Shown: positions 36,258-45,300 of the stretch, piece after piece | How the letters are laid out: each line of letters begins with the position of its first letter | How positions within the stretch are numbered: the first letter of the stretch is position 1 | Origin: Geobacter sp. | GTDB taxonomy: Bacteria; Desulfobacterota; Desulfuromonadia; Geobacterales; Pseudopelobacteraceae | Assembly: GCA_009885845.1 (NCBI GenBank) | Contig: VFJW01000033.1 | Coordinates: 91,429-155,428 of the forward strand | Reading direction: 5' to 3' | DNA length: 64,000 nucleotides | Translations under genes and position numbers: made by a program | The notes under the pieces: generated by a model | Database searches by the model: none | What the model was told of the DNA's origin: nothing | The model's input: the letters and a program-made list of their open reading frames with translations, nothing else

Positions 36258-36399
36258 TTTGTCCTATGCGACTCCAGTATCCGGTTTGCTTTTGCATTTC
36301 CTTCACCTCCCCTGTCAGACCGCATTCTTACCTCCTCCATAGGACAAATTGCTCCCCCATCCGATGTATCACCTATCTACCGGTATCTGAAACACCCAT
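36258..36399 (+). promoter_or_regulatory. Conserved upstream module (copy 1) ahead of WecA-like gene
   Basis: Ordered motifs shared with 62993-63117: TTGTCCTA, TTCACCTCC, GTCAG, ATAG(g/c)ACAAA, then CACCTAT-N16-CAC(c/t)(c/t)AT with CTGAAACAC between. Here TTTGTCCTATG (36258-36268) and CATAGGACAAA (36338-36348) are perfect inverted copies. The CACCTAT pair has a 23-bp period in both places, suggesting tandem regulator binding. It lies about 135 bp before the WecA-like ATG. Confidence 0.5.
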
Positions 36400-36533
36400 A
36401 AATAATTCGGATATCCTCCGATTATTTTTAATTTAAAAAGCGGGTACTGTTACCTGCAAACACAAAATTCTTTACCGTGTGTTATTGATTTTTCCGCTTT
36501 CATTCGCAGCCAGACACCGAGAGGAGTCATGTC

Positions 36534-37862
36534 ATGACGTACATCATACCCTGTCTTGCCTCATTCCTTCTCACTGCGGTTCTCACTCCGCAGATAATCC
36601 GCCTTGCCACGACGTGCAACTGCCTGGACATACCGGGAGGGCGGCGACTGCACAAAGAGGCAACTCCACGGTGGGGCGGCGTGGCGTTTTTTATCGGTGT
36701 GCTGCCGTTCCTCTGTCTGGAAAACGGAGACGGCAGCCTGACGGCGTACCTTGCCGCAGCGGCCCTGCTCGTCGCTATGGGGATGGTGGATGATCGTAGA
36801 TCACTCGGCTGGAAACCGAAAATCACCATCATGGCCGCCGCCGCCGCTCTTGTCATATCCGGCGGGGACATTACCGTTCACCAGATCGGATTCTACGGCT
36901 CTCTCGGGCGGGTGGAACTCGGGGCGTTCAGCATCCCCTTCACCTTCATAAGCATTGTCGGCATCACCAACGCCATCAATCTCCTCGACGGCCTGAACGG
37001 ACTTGCCGGGGGCGTCTCGCTGCTCGGATTCCTGTTCATGGGGATAGCAGCGCTCCTCGCCGGCAACATACCGGTTGCGGTTATCTGCTTTACCTTCGTA
37101 GGGGCCCTCGGCGCTTTTCTCCTCTACAACTTTCCCGCAGCCCGGATCTTCATGGGGGACAGTGGCAGCCTCTTTCTCGGCTTCTCTCTTGCCGTTACCG
37201 CTCTGCTGCTGACCCAGGGGCCGACCTCGTCCGTTGATTCAATGTTCCCGACGCTGGTGCTGCTGCTTCCCATCTTCGATACCCTCCGGGTACTGCTGGT
37301 ACGGCTCCTGAACGGGAAAAATCCATTCAGGGCAGACAACCTTCACCTGCATTACCTGCTGGTGAACAAGAACATTTCCCCAGCGAATGTGACACTGCTG
37401 TTCTGGGCATTGACGGCGATATTCGGAGGCATCGCACTCTCACTGACAGCCGGAACATCGGAATCATATCTTGCCGTAGTGTTTGTAGTTTCAATACTCC
37501 TCGGCTTCTGGACCACCTGTCTGGGACGAAAGCGCCCGACTGGTGAAAAAAGGTGCCCCGAGGCATATTTACCGAACACCATCGAAGCATATTCGACCGG
37601 ATTCAGCAGTTATGATACTACCGGCATGGGCTTCACCAGCAAGAGAGGGATGAGCGTGCTCAAATGGATGGTGAGCATGGGTGTTATGCTTCTGGCCACG
37701 CAGGCTTATGCGGTGCCCTATTACCGGTTTGACAAAAAAACGACCAATCAAGCCGAGATTGTATCTCTTAACAAAGCCAGTGCCGTATCCGATTTGCGGC
37801 TGCAGATCAACAAGGGAAACCCATTTACAAATCCAGCAGCACTGGAGAAAAACTATGAATAA
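36534..37862 (+). CDS. WecA/TagO-like undecaprenyl-phosphate sugar-1-phosphate transferase with secreted-type tail
   Basis: The first 320 residues or so form a polytopic membrane enzyme of glycosyltransferase family 4 that starts lipid-linked polysaccharide synthesis. Motifs: VDDRRSLGWKPK, NAINLLDGLNGLAGG, FMGDSGSLFLGF and ADNLHLHYLL. The last 90 residues are unusual: after LGRKRP comes a linker, then MSVLKWMVSMGVMLLATQAYA, which looks like a complete signal peptide, and a short polar tail. An internal ATG at 37650 preceded by AGAGAGG could produce this part separately. The stop overlaps the next gene by eight bases. Confidence 0.85.
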   Translation: MTYIIPCLASFLLTAVLTPQIIRLATTCNCLDIPGGRRLHKEATPRWGGVAFFIGVLPFLCLENGDGSLTAYLAAAALLVAMGMVDDRRSLGWKPKITIMAAAAALVISGGDITVHQIGFYGSLGRVELGAFSIPFTFISIVGITNAINLLDGLNGLAGGVSLLGFLFMGIAALLAGNIPVAVICFTFVGALGAFLLYNFPAARIFMGDSGSLFLGFSLAVTALLLTQGPTSSVDSMFPTLVLLLPIFDTLRVLLVRLLNGKNPFRADNLHLHYLLVNKNISPANVTLLFWALTAIFGGIALSLTAGTSESYLAVVFVVSILLGFWTTCLGRKRPTGEKRCPEAYLPNTIEAYSTGFSSYDTTGMGFTSKRGMSVLKWMVSMGVMLLATQAYAVPYYRFDKKTTNQAEIVSLNKASAVSDLRLQINKGNPFTNPAALEKNYE

Positions 37863-38988
37863 CAAGATTGTAAATATTGCCGCCATGCTCATTCTAACAC
37901 AGATCGGCACGTTGCCGGTTCTGGCAGCCTCGCCGGTCGGATCTCCGACTCCGCTCGACAAAAAGCTTTCCGCAGCCGCTGTGACTGGTACTCAAACGGC
38001 AAAATCTTCCGTTCAAATCACATCGGTACTGGAGCGTTTCCGGACTTATTCCGGGCCGCGAACACCTGCGGCCCTGGTGGCGCTGTTTGCCGCGCCGGTT
38101 ACAGCAGCAACCATTCATCAACACCCCGAAGTCGCCCTGAGTGATGGTGCCTCAATTGTCAAGATTACAGTTGATGCTGGGCCTCAGGAGAACAAGTCCC
38201 CCAATATTGCCTTCAACGAGGCAAAACTGATCTCTCTAAAGCAAAACAAACCGGGAAAATGGGATATTGAAGCGCTTCCGGACGGCGGAACCTGGAATGT
38301 TTCGCTGATCCTGCTGACCGGTTCAGATTCGAGAACAGTTCCTCTCACCGTAGCCCCGATATTGCCGGCAGGAACAGATCTCAGCGAACGGGGATTTATC
38401 ACTTTTCTTGGCGGCGCCAAGGCAGCCTCTCAGCCTCTACAGGATTTGAACGGTGATGGCCGCCGTGACTATCTGGATGACTACATCTTCACCGCCAACT
38501 ACCTGGCCAGGCCGAACAGCGCGACAGCCGGTTCTGATTCCGGGCAAACCCCTGAGGCACAACATCCCGTTACCACTCAGAAATCGGATATCCAATATTC
38601 GGATGACAGGCAGAGCTCTGAATTGCAAGGTTCAGGTGTAAAACAAAACTCTGAACCACAAGAAATTGAAAGTAGTCAAGGTTCTAATTCTGTCCAGACT
38701 GCAACGCCACAGCCTGTTCCCGGAGGAACAGGAATAGAGATGCCGCCGGTGCCAGTAGCACCAACGGTAACAGCGCCAGTAACACCATCAGTAATAGCCC
38801 CAACAGTTGCTCCAACGCAAACAGAGCCGACTTCAACACCAACAACAGATCCGTCGCCACTGCCGGAACCAGTGCCAGCGCCGGAAATACAGCTTGATAC
38901 CACGCCGGACAGACATAATCTGATTAACAGGAACGAACGGGCTCGTAAAATCAAGGAGCTCCTTCAGCCATCACCAACAACTAACTAG
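37855..38988 (+). CDS. Secreted protein with single dockerin-like calcium loop and Pro/Thr-rich tail
   Basis: The ORF track begins upstream in another frame; the likely start is ATG 37855 with GGAG seven bases before, overlapping the end of the WecA-like gene. The 377-residue product has a signal peptide ending LPVLAAS, a central domain I do not recognise, then DLNGDGRRDYLDDYIFTANYL, an EF-hand/dockerin-like calcium loop. A Gln/Ser-rich stretch and a long Pro/Thr/Val repeat follow, as in cell-wall or matrix spacers. It may be an extracellular matrix protein linked to the polysaccharide made by its neighbour (inference). Confidence 0.7.
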   Translation: MNNKIVNIAAMLILTQIGTLPVLAASPVGSPTPLDKKLSAAAVTGTQTAKSSVQITSVLERFRTYSGPRTPAALVALFAAPVTAATIHQHPEVALSDGASIVKITVDAGPQENKSPNIAFNEAKLISLKQNKPGKWDIEALPDGGTWNVSLILLTGSDSRTVPLTVAPILPAGTDLSERGFITFLGGAKAASQPLQDLNGDGRRDYLDDYIFTANYLARPNSATAGSDSGQTPEAQHPVTTQKSDIQYSDDRQSSELQGSGVKQNSEPQEIESSQGSNSVQTATPQPVPGGTGIEMPPVPVAPTVTAPVTPSVIAPTVAPTQTEPTSTPTTDPSPLPEPVPAPEIQLDTTPDRHNLINRNERARKIKELLQPSPTTN

Positions 38989-39018
38989 TTTCCATCCGGA
39001 AACTCCGGATGTGAAACT
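38988..39018 (+). repeat. Solo left end of the 176-bp element
   Basis: GTTTCCATCCGGAAACTCCGGATGTGAAACT is identical to the left 31 bp of copy B and folds as a palindrome. It spans the last base of the secreted-protein stop and precedes the SCO1 gene, where it may act as a transcript hairpin. Confidence 0.75.
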
Positions 39019-39046
39019 ATTGATGAATATCCTGAAGGAGATGTGT

Positions 39047-39625
39047 ATGAGACGTCAGTCACTGATAATAATGTTTTTTCCTGTTTTGTTGTTCCTGTTG
39101 ATAGCCATCAACTCGGCGGCCGCTGAAGATTTTAAGTACAAGCGCACCATTGAGAGCTACACCATGCCGGATGTCACGCTGGTCTCCCAGAACAACACCC
39201 GGATCAATTTCAAGAAACTGATTGATTCGGACAAGCCGGTGGTGGTTGACTTTATCTACGGCACCTGTACCACCATCTGCCCGGTGCTCTCAGCCGGTTA
39301 TTCCAGTCTGCAGCGGAAGCTTGACAAGAACAGCGCCAATGTTCAGTTGATTTCAATCTCCATTGATCCGGAAAATGATACACCGAAAGTCATGAAGGAA
39401 TACCTGAAGCGCTATCGGGCCAAGCCGGGTTGGGACTTTTTCACCGGCAGCCGTGCAGATATCGACAAAGTCATGTATGCCTTCAATGCCTATATCCCCA
39501 ACAAAATGTATCACTATCCGCTGACCTTGATCCGAAACCCCAAGGATGGCACCTGGGTCCGGATCTTCGGTTTGACCAGCACTTCTGAATTTGTAAACGA
39601 ATATAAAAAAGTCGGCGGCATTTAA
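39047..39625 (+). CDS. SCO1/SenC/PrrC family copper chaperone-like protein
   Basis: A 192-residue thioredoxin-fold protein with an N-terminal signal/anchor (FFPVLLFLLIAINSAAAED). The copper site is complete: CTTICP supplies the CxxxC pair and YHYPLTLI the downstream His. SCO proteins deliver copper or maintain thiols for copper enzymes, classically cytochrome oxidase CuA. Here the likely client is the multicopper oxidase three genes downstream. The start at 39047 has AAGGAG six bases upstream; the track start lies in the repeat hairpin. Confidence 0.9.
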   Translation: MRRQSLIIMFFPVLLFLLIAINSAAAEDFKYKRTIESYTMPDVTLVSQNNTRINFKKLIDSDKPVVVDFIYGTCTTICPVLSAGYSSLQRKLDKNSANVQLISISIDPENDTPKVMKEYLKRYRAKPGWDFFTGSRADIDKVMYAFNAYIPNKMYHYPLTLIRNPKDGTWVRIFGLTSTSEFVNEYKKVGGI

Positions 39626-39654
39626 CCCCTCTAAATCTCCCTTTATGCCCCAGA

Positions 39655-39706
39655 GGGTACTTACCTAAGGGGAGACTTCAAGGCTTCCCCCCTTAGGTAA
39701 GTACCC
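39655..39706 (+). repeat. Perfect 18-bp inverted repeat hairpin
   Basis: GGGTACTTACCTAAGGGG (39655-39672) and its exact complement (39689-39706) enclose a 16-base loop. Outer sequences aacccctctaaatctccctt and gggactgaggggggtt extend the pairing. It lies between the SCO1 and FKBP genes and resembles the pyrimidine-rich intergenic palindromes at 34.6 and 63.6 kb. It lacks a T-run, so it may stabilise or partly end the SCO1 transcript. Confidence 0.8.
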
Positions 39707-39785
39707 AAAGGGCCTAAAGGGGGACTGAGGGGGGTTAGATTTAGATGTCACATGGTACTAGATAGAATTTTCCTGGGAGGAATGA

Positions 39786-40520
39786 ATGAAAAACATCGTC
39801 GTAATGAGCGTAACCGCAATGATGCTGATGGCTGTACAGGTACCGGCCAAAGAAGTGCAGCAGCTCAATACTCAAAATGACAAGGTCAGTTACGGTATCG
39901 GGGTTGACATGGCGAGGAATCTCAAAAAGCAGGGCATTGACGCCGATCTTGAGCTGGTGATCAAGGGAATGCGTGATGCTTCCTCAGGCGCCAGGCTGCT
40001 GATAAGCGATGCCGAAATGCAGAAGTCGTTGGCCGATTATCAAAAGGAGCTTGCCGGCAAGCAGGCCCAGCTCAGGGTGTTGGCAGCAGAAAAAAATAAA
40101 AGGGTTGGTACGGCCTATCTCAAGGCAAACATGAAAAAAGATGGCGTTGTGGCGCTCCCCAGCGGTCTGCAGTACAAAATTATCAAAGACGGCACCGGTG
40201 TCAAACCGGCGGAAAACGACAATGTTACCTGCCGTTACCGGGGTACGCTTATTGATGGCACCGAATTTGACAGCTCGGAGATGCTGGGTTATCCGGTGAC
40301 GTTCAATGTGAAAGACAGCGTAGTCAGCGGCTGGGCGGAAGCTCTCAAACTGATGCCGAGCGGTTCAAAGTGGCAAGTGGTCATTCCGCCGGAACTGGCA
40401 TATGGCGAAAAAGGCGCAGGTCGCGATATCGGGCCTAATTCAACCTTGCTGTATGAAATTGAACTCATTGCTGTCAACGCTGCCCCTGTAGCCTTAAATA
40501 CGAAGGATGCACTCAAATGA
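39786..40520 (+). CDS. FKBP-type peptidyl-prolyl isomerase (Mip/FkpA-like)
   Basis: A 244-residue exported protein: signal peptide (MLMAVQVPAKEV), helical N-terminal dimerisation domain with KVSYGIGVDMARNLKKQGID, and a C-terminal FKBP fold (about residues 140-235) with GLQYKIIKDGTG, GTEFDSSEMLGYPVTF, VVSGWAEALKLM and IPPELAYGEKG. Such periplasmic isomerases assist folding. It overlaps the next gene by four bases (ATGA), tying it to the cytochrome fusion and multicopper oxidase, whose large Pro-rich domains may be clients. Confidence 0.92.
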   Translation: MKNIVVMSVTAMMLMAVQVPAKEVQQLNTQNDKVSYGIGVDMARNLKKQGIDADLELVIKGMRDASSGARLLISDAEMQKSLADYQKELAGKQAQLRVLAAEKNKRVGTAYLKANMKKDGVVALPSGLQYKIIKDGTGVKPAENDNVTCRYRGTLIDGTEFDSSEMLGYPVTFNVKDSVVSGWAEALKLMPSGSKWQVVIPPELAYGEKGAGRDIGPNSTLLYEIELIAVNAAPVALNTKDALK

Positions 40521-42325
40521 AAGCGGCATCGCCTTTCAATATATCCACGCGGAGTACCGTCGCATTACTGTTGCTGCTCTTGATGCTTTTCAGCGTACCC
40601 GGTTGGGGGAGCGGGCAGGAAATGCCTGTGTCCACACCGGCTGAAATGCTGCAGTGGGGTGAACTCATGTACCGGGACGGCCTGCTTCCTTCTGGCGAAT
40701 CGATGAAGGCCACCATCAACGGTGATGTCACGGTGCCCGGTAACGCCTTCAGCTGCGTCAGCTGCCACTTGCGCAGCGGCATCGGCTCGGTCGAGGGGCA
40801 GTACGTTTCTCCTCCGACCAACGGCCGGAAACTGTTCAAGCCCTACTATCAATACGACCCTGACCCGCAGGACTATTCAATAATCAAAAAATCCATGAAT
40901 GAAGGTCGGGAGCCGGTGCTGCCGTTATATCGCCCCGCTTTTACCGACCAGACCCTGGCTGCGGCAATTCGGGAAGGTGTAAGCCCGAGCGGCCGGCGAC
41001 TCAAGGAAATCATGCCCCGCTATCTGCTCGAAGACCGGGACATGGCGATTCTTACCTCCTACCTGAAGACCCTTTCGGACGAAGTCTCACCGGGAGTTGA
41101 CAAACAGTACAAGACGATCCGCTTTGCCACGGTCATTGCCGGCGATGTTCCCGCTGCTGACCGCAAGGAGATGCTCGCTACAGTAGACGCCATTATTGAA
41201 CTGCATAACAAAAACGCCAAGGTAAAGAACCGACGCCAAAACCTGGGCACGGAAATAAAGGAGGCTGACTTCAATTATCCCATGTTTACGCTGTCCCGCT
41301 GGGAGTTGAAGGGGCCGGCATCAACCTGGCGGGCTCAACTGGACGAGCACTACCGCAAGGAACCGGTTTTCGCATTGTTGGGCGGACTCTCCGCCGCCCA
41401 TTGGCAGCCGATGCATGAATTCAGCGAGCAGAACAAAATCCCCTGTCTGCTGCCGATAACCGACCTGCCGGTGGTCTCCGATACCGACTGGTACACCCTT
41501 TATTTCAACAAGGGCATGTACCAGGAAGGTGATACGACGGCCCGCTATCTGGCCTTGAATTCCGATCCTGCTGCCGACGGCGCGGTGCTTCAGGTTGTTG
41601 AGGATTCGGCGCGTGCCCGGGCGGTGGCGGGCGGCTTCCTTGAAGCCTGGAAAGAGATTGGCCGCACCGAGCCTGAGACGATCTACCTCCCCCCCGGTGA
41701 GCGTATCAGCGCAGCGATGCTCCGTAAGCTTAATGAGCAGAAACACCCTGCCGCTCTCATGCTCTGGACAGCCGCCGGCACACTCCAGGCGGTGGATGCG
41801 CTGGCGGCCGACAGAGAACGGGTGAAGATGGTCTTTGTCTCATCTTCCTTGCTGCAGCAGGATCTGTGGGCGCTTCCGGAGAAAGCCCGTGACGTTACCT
41901 ACATCACTTACCCCTACCGGCTTGACGATGGTAAGGATCTGTATACCGTCAACTCCCGATTGTGGCTGGAAAAACGCACCATCCCCGACGGCGGCAAGCG
42001 GATCTCAACACGGATGTTTTCGCTCTCCAACGTCCTCTTGGAGCCGTTTCAGGTGGTCAGGAGAGACTATAACCCGAACGGCCTGGGCAAAGGCCAGGTC
42101 ACGATGGAGAATCAGTTTGAGATGATGATGCATGTCAAACGCAATTATTACCGGGATTACCTGTTTGACGTCATCGGCATGTTCGCCGACAAACTCAGCA
42201 TTGATTATGAACGGCTCAGCTTTGGCCCCGGCCAGCGCTACGCATCAAAGGGGTGCTACATCGTCCAGCTTTCCGGCGGCCCCAAAGCAGAGCTGATCAA
42301 AAAAAGCGACTGGGTTATTCATTAG
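40517..42325 (+). CDS. Cytochrome c fused to periplasmic ligand-binding protein domain
   Basis: A 602-residue exported protein. After a signal peptide (LLLLLLMLFSVPGWGSG) comes a single-heme cytochrome c domain with CVSCH near residue 80 and Met candidates around KEIMPRYL. From about residue 195 the sequence follows a type-1 periplasmic binding protein (ABC/LivJ-like) fold: IRFATVIAGD, VFALLGGLSAAHWQPM, IPCLLPITDLPV, WYTLYFNKGMYQEGD and LMLWTAAGTLQAVDAL. The fusion suggests a redox protein whose state depends on a bound ligand. Coupled to the FKBP gene upstream and 72 bp before the multicopper oxidase. Confidence 0.85.
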   Translation: MKAASPFNISTRSTVALLLLLLMLFSVPGWGSGQEMPVSTPAEMLQWGELMYRDGLLPSGESMKATINGDVTVPGNAFSCVSCHLRSGIGSVEGQYVSPPTNGRKLFKPYYQYDPDPQDYSIIKKSMNEGREPVLPLYRPAFTDQTLAAAIREGVSPSGRRLKEIMPRYLLEDRDMAILTSYLKTLSDEVSPGVDKQYKTIRFATVIAGDVPAADRKEMLATVDAIIELHNKNAKVKNRRQNLGTEIKEADFNYPMFTLSRWELKGPASTWRAQLDEHYRKEPVFALLGGLSAAHWQPMHEFSEQNKIPCLLPITDLPVVSDTDWYTLYFNKGMYQEGDTTARYLALNSDPAADGAVLQVVEDSARARAVAGGFLEAWKEIGRTEPETIYLPPGERISAAMLRKLNEQKHPAALMLWTAAGTLQAVDALAADRERVKMVFVSSSLLQQDLWALPEKARDVTYITYPYRLDDGKDLYTVNSRLWLEKRTIPDGGKRISTRMFSLSNVLLEPFQVVRRDYNPNGLGKGQVTMENQFEMMMHVKRNYYRDYLFDVIGMFADKLSIDYERLSFGPGQRYASKGCYIVQLSGGPKAELIKKSDWVIH

Positions 42326-42397
42326 CAGGCAGGCTGTTTAAAACCGCGAAGTACACCCTGAAAATTATTTCAGGATCAAAGAGTAAGGAGGTTCTCC

Positions 42398-45300
42398 ATG
42401 AGACCTAAAAGTAGTACCGCCAAGAGACTGCTGTCACTCATCACCGCAATTTCGGTAATGACGATGTGCGCCGCATCCACGGTGTTTGCCGCCCCGCCAA
42501 ACACCACATTCCTCCCGGATTTCAGCAAGGAATTGCTGACTCCGACCTCCCAGGCCGCAACCGCCTGGACAAACACCATCCCCAATGCCCTGGCAGATTA
42601 TTACACCTTTATCCCTTACTCGAATGCCGATGCCCTAGCAATGGGGATAAGGGCAGGAGCCGCCCCCGGATCCTCCAACTGTGGGGTCTCGGCAGACTGC
42701 TACACTATCTCTGCCAGAAAGTTCGGCCAGCCGACCTCTCTGGAGTACCTGAAGAATCCCGCCATCCTCAACGCAAATCTGTTCCCCGGCACCGGCCTGC
42801 TGCAGGCTGGCGGGGTAACGCCATTTTACAATCACAACACACTAACCGGTACCCTTACCACTGCATGGGGATATGGCTCCGGCGGCGCCGGCTGGATGCC
42901 GAACTATCCTGCCGGACCAACCCTTGTTAAAGGCAATGCCCCGACTGCCTTCCAGAATGTGCCTTTTAACGCCACCTTCGGACCGGGCCAAAATGGTGAT
43001 CCGGCTGCCAAAGGCATCTGGCACTTTCCGGCTCCGACCATCAAGGGCACTAAAAATCGCCCGGTCTATGTCCAGTGGCTCAATGATCTGCCCAACGAAA
43101 AGCCTGCCGGCTTTGACCCTTCAATTGATTGCGGTCTCAACGCCCCTTACGGATTCCCGTACAATCGCCTGGTTACCCATGTTCATGGCGCCCATGTGGG
43201 CCCCGAGAGCGACGGCCTGACCACGGCCTGGTACACGCCGAACTTTGCTCTGCAGGGCGAAGGTGCGTTTCCTTCGTCGGCTTATACCACCTTTGGACCG
43301 CCGGGCACCTACAAGTACCCGATGGATCAGGAAGCCAGCACCATCTGGTATCATGACCATGCCATGGGTACAACGCACCTTAATACGAACATGGGTATGG
43401 CGGGATTCTTCCCGATTACCGACATGAATGAGCAGTCGCTGTTGACACCGCTTGCAGGCCCAGCCAGGGCCCTGCCCAACACTCTCTATGACTACGGGTT
43501 TGCCCTGCAGGATCGCAATTACGACACTACCGCCCAGATGGTGATGCCGGACTACGGCATTTACAACAGGGCCGATCCCGCCTGTACTCTCACTGTCGAC
43601 GGCCTGCCTGATCCGACAACCTGCCCAAGGCTGCAATGGATGAAAGAAGTTGACGGCCATTTAGTGCCCTATGTCGCCGGCAGCCCGCTTCTGTTAAACG
43701 CCAACAACATCGGTTTTGCCAATTTAACAGGTCCTTATGAATTGCCGGGCCAGGGCGCGCCGTTCCCGGCCGCCAGCGCCACACTTGAGTATTTTGGCAA
43801 TATGCCGGTCGTCAACGGCGTTACTTATGGCAAAATCGACATGGAAGCGCGCATTAACCGCATGCGCTTCATCGGCGGCACCGATTCACGTGCCTGGATC
43901 ATGCAGTTGGTGCGCCAGGACACCATGGCTGTAGTACCTTTCTATCAGATTGGTTCCGAGCAGGGACTGCTCAACAAGCCGGTGCTGCGCAATGTAATTG
44001 ACCTGATGCCGGGTGAGCGTATTGACGTGCTGGTTGACTTTAATGGTATTCCTGCAGCGACCAAGGTCAAGATGATGAACCTTGGCGGCGATACACCGTA
44101 TTCCGGTTATCAGGATTATCTCGCCGGCGCCATCACTCCCTCTGCCGATATTCCGCAAATCATGGAGTTCAATGTCATTGCAAAGGGTGGGAATTCCAAT
44201 TCCACACCGATTGCTACGCTTTTAGCTGCAGCGACCCCGCTGCGCCCACAAACCGTTGCTTTGGCCGATGGATCCGGTTTGCCTATAGTGCTAAAGGGAG
44301 CACCGGTCGTGACACGTAATGTTTCCCTGATAGAAATCACCGATCAGTATGGCCGTACCATGCCGACAATAGACGGCAGGGGCTTTTTACCGCCGGGTGT
44401 GCCGGTAACGGAAATCATCCTGCCGGGTCAGGTTGAGCAATGGGATATCATCAACACAACCGTTGATGCGCACCCCATGCACATCCATCAGGTTGCATTT
44501 CAAACGCTTAACCGTCAGGCAATCGATCTTTTCATTGCTCCGGGAGTAGACATAGCAAACCAGAACTTCACCGCGCCCACATATACGCCGGCAGGTGCTG
44601 TGCTTCCTGCTGATATATGGGATGCAGGCGAGAAGGATACAGTCCAGTGCCCACCGGGTTATGTAACCCGCGTAAAGATGGTGTTTGACGTGCTGGGTGA
44701 TTATGTCTGGCATTGCCACATCCTCTCACACGAAGAGCATGACATGATGCGTCCGTTCAAGGTTACCAATCAGGCGGTCGCACCAACCTTTGTCAATGTT
44801 CCGGCAATCAATACGGAAGGGCGCTACACAGTTGCCTGGGGCGGAACCGCAATACCGGGAGCCCAGTTTGTTTTGCAGGAGAAAGTCGGCGCCGGCGCCT
44901 TCGCAACCATCTACACCGGTGCATCTACTAAGGTGGATCTCTTCAGACCTGTTGCCGGAACTTACAGCTATCAGGTTGGCGTTGCCGCAACGGCATTTGG
45001 TGCAGGAACATTTACTGCCAGTCCATTCACGGCAGTATCCAATGGCGACGTCGCTTTTTCTCCGACGGCGACTGTTTTGGTTGCATTCACTTCCACCATG
45101 CTCACCCCGGCTAACACTGCAATTCTTGCCGGTGCAAGCCAGGTCTTTACCTGGGCAAATACAAATGCTGCTGCCTATCAGTTGTGGATTGGTACAACCG
45201 TAGGGGCGCTCAACCTAGGGAAGTTTCCTGCAATCGGAACTACAGCCACCACCGCCACGGTAACTGGTCTTCCTACTAACGGCAGCACGGTTAACGTCCG

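Noticed and set aside
36258-36399. c-di-GMP (GEMM) riboswitch in the upstream module
   Set aside because: Considered because GEMM riboswitches are frequent in Geobacter, but the conserved GEMM core and receptor loop sequences are absent. The conserved parts look more like protein-binding direct and inverted repeats.
37681-37854. N-terminal extension of the secreted dockerin-like protein frame
   Set aside because: It overlaps the WecA-like gene in another frame. The real signal peptide starts at 37855 with its own ribosome binding site.
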